Origin: Chloroflexota bacterium
GTDB lineage: Bacteria; Chloroflexota; Dehalococcoidia; JACPEP01
Assembly: GCA_016183425.1 (NCBI GenBank)
Contig: JACPEP010000029.1
Location: 1-56,771, forward strand
Length of the DNA stretch: 56,771 bases
Direction: 5' to 3'
A program made the position numbers and the translations under genes. The notes under the pieces are model-generated. The model made no database searches. It was not told where the DNA came from and worked only from the letters and a program-made list of their open reading frames with translations. Within the stretch, counting starts at the first letter, position 1. Each line of letters opens with the position of its first letter. Below, in pieces: positions 12,273 to 19,667 of the stretch.

Positions 12273-13322
12273 TCAACTCTTTCCCGCCAGACTTTTTTGA
12301 GCCACTATCGCCAAAATTCCAGCCAGAAGAACGCCCAGCCCCAAAAGGGTGTATAGCTTCATAAGACGAGAGGACAAAAGCAAAGCCAGAACACCCAAAG
12401 TCCCACACAGAAAATAAAATAGAGTCACCGTCTGCCGTGAAGAAAGACCCATTTCCAGAAGACGGTGATGAAGGTGGCTTCGGTCGGGGCGAAAAGGGGA
12501 ACGCCGACGGTACACCCGCTGAAGAATGATCCACCCGGCGTCTATGATGGGGATGCCCAGCACCAGAAGCAAAGTGGCAGCCTTAGTGCCTCCGATAACG
12601 GACAGAGCCGCCAGCGTGAAGCCAAGGAAAACGGCACCAGAAGTGCCCAGGGTTATCTTGGCAGGAGAAAAATTATAGGGCAAAAAGCCCACTACGCTCC
12701 CCGCCAAGGCCAGCGGAAGCAGGGCAACGGTGTACTGGCCAAGACGGAAGCTGTGAATGAAAAGGACAATGGCGGCGATGGCCCCGATGCCGCCCGCCAG
12801 CCCATCGATGCCGTCTACGAAGTTAATGGCATTCATCGCGCCCAACATCCACATCATAGTGAAACCTATCGTCAGGTACAAAGGAAGATTGATGACACTG
12901 TCCGCCAGAGAAACGCCCAGGGGATTGGCCACCTTATCGATAACGACTCCGGCCACCATGGCCACTGCCGCCGCTGCCACCTGCACCGCTAACTGGGGTG
13001 CCACACCCAACTCCCGCCTATCGTCCAACGAGCCCATGACCACCACAAGACTGGCTCCCGCCAGCAGGCCCATGACTTTCACCATCTCTTCTGGCTCTCG
13101 GTTAGCCACCAAAGGGGCGGTAATAGCTATGGTGCCGCCAAAGGCCAGGTATAGAGCCAACCCGCCCAACCGTGGCTTTAAGACCCCCTCTCGCCGTGGA
13201 CTGGGGTGGTCTTGAAAACCGTACCTGATGGCTAGACGACGCACCCCAGGAGTTGCCAGAAGGGCGATGAGAAAAGAAAGCAGCGGCGTCGCCACCAGAG
13301 CCACCAGATAGAGGCCTTCCAT
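12273..13322 (-). CDS. undecaprenyl-phosphate sugar-1-phosphate transferase (WecA/TagO/MraY family)
   Basis: Polytopic membrane enzyme (about ten hydrophobic segments, 349 residues) that attaches a sugar-1-phosphate to undecaprenyl phosphate and so starts a cell-surface glycan. Family motifs are GGLALYLAF with PRLGG before it, NAINFVDGIDGLAGG (catalytic Asp cluster), and RSHLHHRLLEMGLS near the end. ATG 13322 with an AGGGGAGG site is preferred over TTG 13337. It sits between a transcription terminator and atpI/Z, so it may begin the atp transcript. Which sugar it uses cannot be told from the sequence. Confidence 0.88.
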   Translation of the reverse strand: MEGLYLVALVATPLLSFLIALLATPGVRRLAIRYGFQDHPSPRREGVLKPRLGGLALYLAFGGTIAITAPLVANREPEEMVKVMGLLAGASLVVVMGSLDDRRELGVAPQLAVQVAAAAVAMVAGVVIDKVANPLGVSLADSVINLPLYLTIGFTMMWMLGAMNAINFVDGIDGLAGGIGAIAAIVLFIHSFRLGQYTVALLPLALAGSVVGFLPYNFSPAKITLGTSGAVFLGFTLAALSVIGGTKAATLLLVLGIPIIDAGWIILQRVYRRRSPFRPDRSHLHHRLLEMGLSSRQTVTLFYFLCGTLGVLALLLSSRLMKLYTLLGLGVLLAGILAIVAQKSLAGKS

Positions 13323-13352
13323 ACCTCCCCTCCCCAACCCCCCTAAAACAAA

Positions 13353-13378
13353 GGCCCCAAGCTGGAAGGCTTGGGGCC
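13353..13378 (-). terminator. intrinsic terminator after the zinc-ribbon gene
   Basis: A perfect 10-bp inverted repeat (GGCCCCAAGC / GCTTGGGGCC, 6-base loop) is followed on the minus strand by TTTGTTTTAG. It lies between the end of the zinc-ribbon gene (13398) and the start of the sugar transferase (13322). It would separate the bfn transcript from the atp operon, or act as an attenuator. Confidence 0.78.
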
Positions 13379-13397
13379 ACTACCGACGATCACTCTT

Positions 13398-13721
13398 TCA
13401 ACTCCGACTAAAAAGGCAGGCAAAGTCTCCGTCAAAGCTCTTAAGGAAGTTATGCATATCGAGAACTTCGTCCATCTCCACGGGTCTTTTGTCGCGCCCC
13501 TTCTTCGTCACTTCCATCAGCTCGGCCACCGGCTCCTCCTCCCTTTCCTCTCGCACCACCGCCGCCACCAAGCCCTGGCTTTGGCAGGAGGGGCAAAAGA
13601 CGCTCAAAAACCATATATCGTGTCGGTGCCCCAAGACGTTCACATTTCCCGCCACATACCGCCGTCCGCATACACTGCACCTGACATTGGAAATTAAACG
13701 TCGCAGAAAGTTATTGTTCAC
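13398..13721 (-). CDS. zinc-ribbon protein of unknown function
   Basis: 107 residues. CSVCGRR and, after about 30 residues, CPSC form a four-Cys zinc ribbon in the N-terminal half; the rest is acidic and charged, with no further recognisable domain. GTG 13721 is chosen because AGAAGGG precedes it; a TTG at 13742 would lengthen it by seven residues. It is 37 bases downstream of the bfn gene and ends before a terminator, so the two form a short operon. The ribbon suggests nucleic-acid or protein binding, but the function is not known. Confidence 0.65.
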   Translation of the reverse strand: MNNNFLRRLISNVRCSVCGRRYVAGNVNVLGHRHDIWFLSVFCPSCQSQGLVAAVVREEREEEPVAELMEVTKKGRDKRPVEMDEVLDMHNFLKSFDGDFACLFSRS

Positions 13722-13758
13722 GTCTTTGACCCTTCTAGACAAGCACCTAAGATACCTC

Positions 13759-14298
13759 TTAAGACTTGTGGCGCTGGTCGAAATCCTCCAGATTTAGGCT
13801 TTCGATGAAGTCTCGAAAGGCAGACATCCCTTTCAGCTCTTCCTCATCTGCCTTTTTTGACCCTTCGGGGGTAGCCGACTTTGCTTTACCGCTTTCGTGG
13901 TCGAGGACGATTCCCGCCTTGTCCATAACAGATTCCTCGGCGAAAATAGGTACCCCCGTGCGCACCGCCAAAGCGATGGCATCGCTGGGCCGACAATCCA
14001 CCTCCATGTGCTTCCCGTCTGCGTCCATGATAATGCGAGCATAAAAGGTGTCGTTGAGGAGATCGTTCACAATGATAGAACTGACGGTGGCTCCCAGAGC
14101 AGAGATAACATAGCCCAGAAGGTCATGAGTTAGAGGTCTCGCCACGGGTACATTTTGGAGCTTGATAGCAATGGCGTCAGCCTCCGCTGGTCCAATCCAA
14201 ATGGGCAAATAGCGGTCAGACTCCTTCTCCTTGAGGATGACCACCCGTTGGTAATTCATTAGGCTAACCCGGATGCTATCTATGGTCATCTCCAACAC
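13759..14298 (-). CDS. bifunctional nuclease family protein (BFN/DUF151)
   Basis: 179 residues of the BFN/DUF151 family, whose plant member has DNase and RNase activity. It shows the conserved LPIWIGPAEADAIA, LTHDLLG and CRPSDAIALAVRTGVPIF motifs, and a charged C-terminal tail outside the domain. GTG 14298 has AGGAGG seven bases upstream; ATG 14289 is the alternative. It heads the leftward gene block and has a good promoter at 14426-14455. Confidence 0.85.
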   Translation of the reverse strand: MLEMTIDSIRVSLMNYQRVVILKEKESDRYLPIWIGPAEADAIAIKLQNVPVARPLTHDLLGYVISALGATVSSIIVNDLLNDTFYARIIMDADGKHMEVDCRPSDAIALAVRTGVPIFAEESVMDKAGIVLDHESGKAKSATPEGSKKADEEELKGMSAFRDFIESLNLEDFDQRHKS

Positions 14299-14425
14299 GC
14301 CGAACCTCCTTCACGCCCCGACGCCCTCAGCGTTCTGAACTAACTACCCACGTCGGAGCAAGTCTCTGCCCTTGACGGTAGCCAACGGATACTAATGACA
14401 CCCTTCTCCCCTCCGCCGTGCTAGT

Positions 14426-14455
14426 ATCCTATCATAGCCCTCTATTAGGTGTCAA
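14426..14455 (-). promoter_or_regulatory. sigma70-type promoter for the bfn operon
   Basis: TTGACA at 14450-14455 and TAGGAT at 14426-14431, 18 bases apart, read on the minus strand. The predicted start of transcription is about 120 bases before the GTG of the bfn gene. It lies just outside the integrated element. Confidence 0.7.
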
Positions 14456-14529
14456 GGTGAAATGGGCGGTACGCTCAGTACTGGGAGGGACACCATAAGA
14501 CAGTGGAATCTAATTAATAAGCGAGCATC

Positions 14530-14572
14530 GCGCGCCCAGAGGGATTCGAACCCCCGACCCTCGGTTCCGAAG
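14530..14572 (-). repeat. att copy at the left end (duplicated tRNA-Arg 3' half)
   Basis: 43 bases identical to 20883-20925, covering the tRNA from the anticodon loop to the discriminator. It lacks the 5' half, D arm and acceptor 5' strand, so it is an attachment-site copy and not a gene. Confidence 0.9.
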
Positions 14573-14960
14573 TTGTAAACAGCCTGTCTCAGACTGTAAA
14601 CATAAGTCTCACAATAGGTTAAAAAAGGGGTGAATAGTGCGAATGTGAGTATCCTGTCGTATCCCTGGTTCTCCCCCCGTTGCTACACCCGTTGCTACAG
14701 TAAAAAGGGGTAGGGGGGTACAGGGATGAACTCGCAGGTGAGCGTTTAACATCCCTACCCCTCCGGCTATTTTAAGATTTTGGGGCCACCTGGCGGTTTA
14801 TTTTATATCTTAAGATTCTTGGCGGCCTAGAGAGGTGTCCACCTGGCCGAACTAAAGGACTGTCTCATGTTCCATAAGGGGTAGAAGGCTTGAAAACCTG
14901 ATCTGGGCGGTGTATCTTGATGGCCGAATACGTCAATGGAGGGCCCGAAAGGAGGTTGCT
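14573..14960. other. left-end noncoding region of the element
   Basis: There is no supported gene in these 388 bases. It contains the tandem CCCGTTGCTACA pair (14676-14699), imperfect inverted segments (GTCTCAGACTG and AAGTCTCAC) next to the att copy, and the ribosome-binding site of the lipoprotein gene (AAAGGAGG at 14948-14955). Such a layout fits an integrase-binding end. Confidence 0.55.
14676..14699 (+). repeat. tandem 12-bp repeat, candidate integrase arm sites (left)
   Basis: CCCGTTGCTACA occurs twice in tandem. The same tandem pair (one mismatch) lies at 20800-20823 near the other end of the element, in the same orientation. Arm-type sites of tyrosine recombinases have this kind of paired, end-proximal placement. 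Confidence 0.55.
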
Positions 14961-15485
14961 ATGAGGCAGACACTACGGCTTCTTATTCTTGCTTTTGTTC
15001 TCCTAGCACTGGCATGTACTAGACTCCCATTTTCTGCGCCGCAACCTACACCAACGCCGCTACCTCGCTCTACTGCGACGCCGCTACCGCAACCTACACC
15101 GACGCCGCAACCTCGCTCTACTGCGACGCCGCTACCGCAACCTACACCGACGCCGCAACCTCGCTTTTCTGCGACGGAGGTTGGCCGTTTGGTTGATGCA
15201 AGGCTTCAACCCGCTCTGGATAAATGCCGTGATGAGCAGTTGTCAACTGCTGTTACTTTGAAAAAGACCCAGTCGGAAGGGGTCGAGCAAGTTATAAGAA
15301 TGTGTTGGGCTATCTTCAGAGTAGGGCTAGAGCCTGTCGTACAATACCGTGGACGGGGCCAATGGTATGTGGAGCCAAACATGTCCCCTCAAGAGTTTAC
15401 CCTTTCCGACGGCAGAAGCATTTCTGTGATCTATTTCGGTGGCCCATGGATATTTGATGAGGATACAGGCAAGTTAGTGCCATGA
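14961..15485 (+). CDS. repeat-bearing lipoprotein carried by the element
   Basis: 174 residues. The signal peptide (RQTLRLLILAFVLLALAC) has a lipobox at L-A-L-A-C, so the mature protein is probably lipid-anchored outside the membrane. A Pro/Thr linker follows (about 30-70), with two exact copies of the 16-residue unit PRSTATPLPQPTPTPQ and a partial one. A C-terminal domain of about 100 residues with two Cys (DKCRDEQ, RMCWAIF) is not recognised. ATG 14961 was chosen because AAAGGAGG precedes it. It is probably cargo of the mobile element. Confidence 0.7.
   Translation: MRQTLRLLILAFVLLALACTRLPFSAPQPTPTPLPRSTATPLPQPTPTPQPRSTATPLPQPTPTPQPRFSATEVGRLVDARLQPALDKCRDEQLSTAVTLKKTQSEGVEQVIRMCWAIFRVGLEPVVQYRGRGQWYVEPNMSPQEFTLSDGRSISVIYFGGPWIFDEDTGKLVP
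15063..15158 (+). repeat. 48-bp tandem repeat encoding the Pro/Thr linker
   Basis: Two exact 48-bp units (15063-15110, 15111-15158) with partial units on both sides. The unit is a multiple of three, so slippage changes linker length without a frameshift. Confidence 0.9.
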
Positions 15486-15564
15486 CCCCCTTACCAGGGT
15501 GTTGAGCTACGACGGTTTCAGGGGATTTGGGAGATTCTGACACCTATGCCAGAGGCGTACGTGC

Positions 15565-15795
15565 TTATTCGGCCTCAACATATTCCATGATATCGCTCCA
15601 CTGAATGCGCACCAGAGAGCGAATGTAGTAAGCGGGAATCTCATTAGTGGCTACCAACCGCCGGATTGTTCGCTCGCTGACCTGCAAGAGGGAGGCGGCT
15701 TGCTTCACGCTAACGAATTGAGAGACGGCCCCAGCATTAAGGGCATCTTCAAGCTCAATAGAGTCAGATAGTGTGTCGAACAGTGAACGCTTCAT
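15565..15795 (-). CDS. excisionase/MerR-like HTH protein
   Basis: 76 residues. The core FVSVKQAASLLQVSERTIRRLVATNEIPAYYI is the HTH_17 helix-turn-helix of excisionases and small MerR-like regulators: the second helix reads ERTIRRL and the wing follows. ATG 15795 has GGAG eight bases upstream; the open frame extends further without a better start. It is likely the element's excisionase or a regulator of its replication genes. Confidence 0.75.
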   Translation of the reverse strand: MKRSLFDTLSDSIELEDALNAGAVSQFVSVKQAASLLQVSERTIRRLVATNEIPAYYIRSLVRIQWSDIMEYVEAE

Positions 15796-15876
15796 AGCTA
15801 CGCTCCGTAAAAACCCATGCTTTAGACTGCCCCCTATATGCACGACTCGCCACTATGTGACACCAACGGACGGCCA

Positions 15877-16032
15877 TCAGTCACCCACAGCCCCCTTGCG
15901 CCGTCGGGCCTGAGCGATACTAGTCCAGCCCTTGCAACGGGGGCAGTAGCCCTCACCCTTGACCAAGACGGTGGAAAAGAGTGGACGGCGGCACCGGCGG
16001 CAAAGGATGGTCTTTTCAACTAGGTTACTCAT
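15877..16032 (-). CDS. Com-like zinc-ribbon protein
   Basis: 51 residues with ILCRRCRRPLFS and CPRCKGW, four Cys in two C-x2-C pairs about 15 residues apart. This is the layout of phage Mu Com and its relatives, small zinc proteins; Mu Com binds mRNA and turns on translation of mom. No mom-like modification gene is seen here. ATG 16032 follows GGGAGGG. The call is from the motif pattern and the mobile-element setting. Confidence 0.6.
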   Translation of the reverse strand: MSNLVEKTILCRRCRRPLFSTVLVKGEGYCPRCKGWTSIAQARRRKGAVGD

Positions 16033-16134
16033 TGCCTAGACCCTCCCAAAACCGCAGGGTTGAAAGAGGTTTAGAAGCCCAAGAAAGGGCTTGAAAGAGA
16101 GAGGGCAGTATATGGGGGTTGATACTCCCCCGTC

Positions 16135-16461
16135 TCAGGCCCAAACTTCACTCCCCCAGCAAGGCACACCCTGGCAGTGGCGGCAGAACTCCCCCGTCTT
16201 CCCACAGCGAAGAGCCGTTATCTCACCTCTCTTGAGGCGCTGGCCCAAGGCCAACAACCTTTCTAGCTCTTGGGACACAACGGGGGGTTCGGGTAAGGGA
16301 GGGGGGCGAAGGATTGCTAAAAGAGCGGCCTTGTGCGCTATGATAAGCTGGCGTAGCTCAAGGGTCAGCGCACTTGAAGGAGCTATGCAGAGATTGTTTC
16401 CTTCGGGCCTTAAACAGAAGCCCTTGGCTTGAAGGTCACTCAAAAGAGTTAGCGCATTCAT
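16135..16461 (-). CDS. TubC_N docking-domain-like protein with a Cys/His motif
   Basis: 108 residues. The N-terminal half (LLSDLQAKGFCLRPEGNNLCI, then LTLELRQLIIAHKAALLAIL) has the pattern of the TubC N-terminal docking domain, which also occurs in small mobile-element proteins beside primases. The C-terminal half ends with C-G-K-T-G-E-F-C-R-H-C, a possible zinc knuckle. Its ATG overlaps the stop of the replication gene (TGATG), so translation is coupled. Confidence 0.6.
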   Translation of the reverse strand: MNALTLLSDLQAKGFCLRPEGNNLCIAPSSALTLELRQLIIAHKAALLAILRPPPLPEPPVVSQELERLLALGQRLKRGEITALRCGKTGEFCRHCQGVPCWGSEVWA

Positions 16462-18509
16462 CAGAGCACCTCCTCGTCACCACTCTCCTCAATACTCACA
16501 ATGCGGCCCCCAAGACGTATAGCCTCCGCTACTAAAGGCGAGTCTACACTTATACCCCCAGGGGGTGTAACAGGCGTAACACCCGTAACATTTTCGTCTT
16601 CTGAACCTGATTTTTTGAACCTAGAGGCCCAAAATGTTACACCTGTTACGGGTGTTACGCTCTTTTCGGGGATATGAAGGTATCTCTGAAAGGACTCCTC
16701 AAACTGCCCACGTTCGTACCCCCGCGCTGTGTCTTCTCCGAAGCGTAACACCATGGGCTTCACCCCGAAAGGCTTGAGGAGCTTCGCCAGCCCCGCCTGA
16801 TCAAGCCCCTTTCCAAGCCGCCACGTTCCCCACCCACTTTCCTCCACGCCTAAGAGGGCCTCCACAAGGGCGCCGCTAGATAGGCGTTCAACTTTCCTCT
16901 CCTCAAAGATGGCTTTGATATCAACCAAGAGCCGGACGCCAATTGAATCATCCTCTTCTACCCTGTTACCCGAAAGCTCTTTGGCGGCGCTCCTTGCGTT
17001 CTCCGGCCACTCCCCACCGGCTAGGTCGGCGATAGCCAGGAGAGGCTCCCAGATGTCCACTGCCCTATCGTCAAGGCTTACGGGAAACTTAGGCCAAGCC
17101 TCTCGCAAAGTGGGGATAGCGCCCGATGCCCATGTTGAAAGGGCTTCGGCGATAGACGCCGCCTCCCCTTTCACCTCCCGCCAGTGAAAGCGAGACACGT
17201 TTTCTCCAGGGCCACGCCTTTTCATGTTTATGGGGATAGAGCGATCCGCCACTGTGTCAGGTAGTTTTCCAATACCGGCTATGGCCTTGGGGGAAAATGT
17301 CTCAAAGTCAACGGCCACCCAGTCACCTCTGCGCTTTTCACATACCGATGCCACCCCTCCCCTCCGCCAACCGCCATTGAGGATGCCCCGCAGAGCCTCA
17401 GAATATTCCCTATTCCCTCTGAAGGCGGCGTCGCTCTCGTCCAAAAGGAGGGTAGGCTTCTCTCTGGCCACCTTGCGCACCAGCACGGCGGCGGTGACTC
17501 TTGCGGTGGACCAGGGGTTTGCTACAACAAAGGAGAGGGCCTCTAAGAGACGTGATTTTCCACTACGCTTTTCGGCGCTATAAACGTGGAGATAAGGGGT
17601 CACGTCGGCGGCGGCGAAAGCGTGGGTGTGGGACACCCACAAAGCTAGGGTGACGACCTGGGCATCGCTCAAAATGACATACCGTTTAATGAAGCGTTCT
17701 ATATTGACCAAAAGGGCCGCTAAATCAGTGGTAGGTGGGGTATAAGCTACGGCTGAATTTAGAAGCTCCTTTAATTCATCATCCGTTCCCAGAAAGTCGG
17801 CGGCATCGCCTTTTTCTGGGGCTTCGGGCCAGGACACAACCTTAATGCTATGATGTCCCAACGCCCGAAGCTCGGCGGCTATTTTAGCCATATGCTGGCG
17901 GCCAGGTTCGTCATTGTCAGTCCACAGAATGACAGCGAAGGGTAGAAGGTAACGCAGAACCTCACTATCGGGCGTGACGCCAGCCCCACAAACTGTCCCT
18001 ACGGCAGGGATACCTCTGGCCATGAGCGAGGCGGCAGCTTTCTCCCCCTCCACCACCACCACACGGGAGCCAGGCCCTGGCTGGGCCAGCTTCTCACTAC
18101 CGTAGAGAGGGAGGGAGCTAACGGCTCTTCCCCCAAGGGCTAAGCTTCCGTCGGGGCCGTGCCACATGAAGGTCTTCGAGCCGTCGGGCTTGTCAACTCG
18201 CTCGTGGATCGCCTCAAGCTGGCCCTGGGCATTGCGGATTTCGTAGCGGGTCACTTTGGGCTTTGGCTTTGCGCTGTTCTTGCTGTGCGCTGGGGCCGGG
18301 TAGGGGAAGAGGTCTTTCATCTCCAGCCCCAGGGCCGCCACCACCGCCTCAGTAGGGCAGCCAGCGAAGCAATAGAGAAGGAGCTTGCCATCTTTCTCAG
18401 AGATGGAGAGTGAAGGCTTGGGGTCATTGTGAGCCGGACAGCGTGCGAGCCAGCCTTTCCCCTTGCGCTGAACCCCCTGGAGGCGGGAAAGAAAGTCTTC
18501 AATTTGCAT
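16461..18509 (-). CDS. mobile-element replication protein: CHC2 zinc finger, Toprim and DUF3631 ATPase
   Basis: 682 residues in three parts. The N-terminus is a primase-type zinc finger (Cys24, His27, Cys47, Cys51; ARCPAHNDPKPSLSI...CFAGC). A Toprim domain (about 150-245) follows, with VVVEGEKAA and the acidic pair in WTDNDEPG. The C-terminal part is a DUF3631 ATPase (about 270-500), with P-loop SAEKRSGKS and Walker B LLLDESDA. Such proteins prime and unwind DNA for integrative plasmids and phage satellites. It overlaps the upstream HTH gene by 11 bases and the downstream gene by one, giving a tight three-gene operon. Confidence 0.85.
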   Translation of the reverse strand: MQIEDFLSRLQGVQRKGKGWLARCPAHNDPKPSLSISEKDGKLLLYCFAGCPTEAVVAALGLEMKDLFPYPAPAHSKNSAKPKPKVTRYEIRNAQGQLEAIHERVDKPDGSKTFMWHGPDGSLALGGRAVSSLPLYGSEKLAQPGPGSRVVVVEGEKAAASLMARGIPAVGTVCGAGVTPDSEVLRYLLPFAVILWTDNDEPGRQHMAKIAAELRALGHHSIKVVSWPEAPEKGDAADFLGTDDELKELLNSAVAYTPPTTDLAALLVNIERFIKRYVILSDAQVVTLALWVSHTHAFAAADVTPYLHVYSAEKRSGKSRLLEALSFVVANPWSTARVTAAVLVRKVAREKPTLLLDESDAAFRGNREYSEALRGILNGGWRRGGVASVCEKRRGDWVAVDFETFSPKAIAGIGKLPDTVADRSIPINMKRRGPGENVSRFHWREVKGEAASIAEALSTWASGAIPTLREAWPKFPVSLDDRAVDIWEPLLAIADLAGGEWPENARSAAKELSGNRVEEDDSIGVRLLVDIKAIFEERKVERLSSGALVEALLGVEESGWGTWRLGKGLDQAGLAKLLKPFGVKPMVLRFGEDTARGYERGQFEESFQRYLHIPEKSVTPVTGVTFWASRFKKSGSEDENVTGVTPVTPPGGISVDSPLVAEAIRLGGRIVSIEESGDEEVL

Positions 18510-18672
18510 CTTCTTGACACGCCTGAATAAACTCCTCCAGGGCAGCCTCGCTCACCCGCCTTGAGCGGCCAATTTTCAGGCTCGGCAGCTCGCCGCTCTG
18601 AAGTAAGCGATAGACCACTGGGCGTGAAATCTGAAGCCTTGCCATGACCTCTTCGACCTTCAACAACTGCAT
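18499..18672 (-). CDS. excisionase-family HTH protein
   Basis: 57 residues, a complete HTH_17/excisionase domain: LLKVEEVMARLQISRPVVYR, then LLQSGELPSLKIGRSRRV, then a final amphipathic helix EAALEEFIQACQ. The last 11 bases overlap the start of the replication gene. It is the first gene of that operon and is divergent from the gene at 18792. It is likely the excisionase or replication regulator of the element. Confidence 0.8.
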   Translation of the reverse strand: MQLLKVEEVMARLQISRPVVYRLLQSGELPSLKIGRSRRVSEAALEEFIQACQEDAN

Positions 18673-18724
18673 TAAGCCCTCCTAATCTCTTGGCGAATGT
18701 CATTTAACATCTCGTGATTCCATA

Positions 18725-18754
18725 TTGACATGCCGAGATGCTTCGGTCTATAAT
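18725..18754 (+). promoter_or_regulatory. consensus promoter of the rightward element operon
   Basis: Perfect TTGACA (18725-18730) and perfect TATAAT (18749-18754) separated by 18 bases. The spacer contains an inverted repeat (CCGA...TCGG). The predicted transcript starts about 30 bases before the ATG at 18792. Confidence 0.85.
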
Positions 18755-18756
18755 TA

Positions 18757-18777
18757 CAACGTGACTTCAACGTGACT
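18757..18777 (+). promoter_or_regulatory. candidate operator: two CAACGTGACT copies one helical turn apart
   Basis: CAACGTGACT at 18757-18766 is repeated at 18768-18777, start to start 11 bases, immediately after the -10 box. A dimeric repressor bound here would cover the start of transcription. The binding protein is not known; the element's own HTH proteins are candidates. Confidence 0.5.
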
Positions 18778-18791
18778 ATAGACGGTGTTTT

Positions 18792-19667
18792 ATGAATTTT
18801 GACGCCTATAACTTAGCAGGAATGAGCGACACCGACGGGCTAGTGGGCAATCCCCGTCTGGTGGTTACCCCCCCTTTTTTGCCCGAAGAGGTGCATATAG
18901 TGGAGGACAAGCTTCTCTACTCGAAGGATTGGGACATGCGGGCTCAGCGCTGGCCACTAAAGGCAAACATTAAAGGGATGTTAGACCATTTCGTTCGTAT
19001 TCGGGACGGCCAGGGCGTGCTACAGTTCGCCAGGCGTTACGGTGCTCTGGAGATGTGCGAACACGACTTGCCAGCGTCTCACAACCCATTTGAGGAGATC
19101 TGGATGATGGAGCGGCAATTTAAGCCAAGGTTGGGCTGTCTCCCTCGAATGATAACCTGGGAGGGGCGCTCTTGGTACTACGACCCTATCCCTCAGTGGT
19201 TTTACTCTAGTCGTCAGGCAAGAGCTATCCTTAACCTGGCGGCACAACTACATCAGGGCGAGCCAACCTCGAAGGACGATTGGGCTGCCCTGTATCAGGG
19301 CAATGATTACTCTATGTGCGAGGCAGATAGGCAGTGGCGACTATTACTTAATGTGGTGAATGGCTGGCTCTCCCTTGCGAACGCCAGGCCATGCTTAGTG
19401 CATAACGGCCAGCATGTAATCTTTGCTTTGGGTGGTGGTGGTACTTACACAGCCCTTGCGGTGCAACTGATGTTGGCCGTAACCCGTAGCCAAGATTTAA
19501 TCTTGTGTAGTGGGTGTGGCCATCCGTATTTACGAGAGGGACGGCGACCAAAATCAGGGCAACGGAACTACTGCCCCGATTGCCACGAAAAGGGAGTTCC
19601 GGCCCGTGAGCGGAAAAGGGCGCAGCGAATGCGCCAGAGAGGAGAAGACAGTGGCTCGGCGGAGTAA
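18792..19667 (+). CDS. element protein with C-terminal four-Cys zinc motif
   Basis: 291 residues, not recognised as a named family. Residues about 1-230 are a mixed domain with many Trp and Tyr. The C-terminus has LCSGCGHPYLREGRRPKSGQ and then YCPDCHEKG followed by a very basic tail (RERKRAQRMR). The C-x2-C...C-x2-C and basic tail resemble the CGNR/treble-clef ends of actinobacterial and phage proteins found beside integrases. It is driven by the promoter at 18725 and overlaps the integrase start by 17 bases. DNA binding is a guess from the tail. Confidence 0.55.
   Translation: MNFDAYNLAGMSDTDGLVGNPRLVVTPPFLPEEVHIVEDKLLYSKDWDMRAQRWPLKANIKGMLDHFVRIRDGQGVLQFARRYGALEMCEHDLPASHNPFEEIWMMERQFKPRLGCLPRMITWEGRSWYYDPIPQWFYSSRQARAILNLAAQLHQGEPTSKDDWAALYQGNDYSMCEADRQWRLLLNVVNGWLSLANARPCLVHNGQHVIFALGGGGTYTALAVQLMLAVTRSQDLILCSGCGHPYLREGRRPKSGQRNYCPDCHEKGVPARERKRAQRMRQRGEDSGSAE

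Noticed and set aside
14530-14572. A second tRNA-Arg gene
   Set aside because: Only the 3' half is present; there is no D arm or 5' acceptor strand. It is an attachment-site copy.
15063-15158. CRISPR-like array
   Set aside because: The 48-bp units are direct tandem coding repeats without spacers; they encode a Pro/Thr linker.
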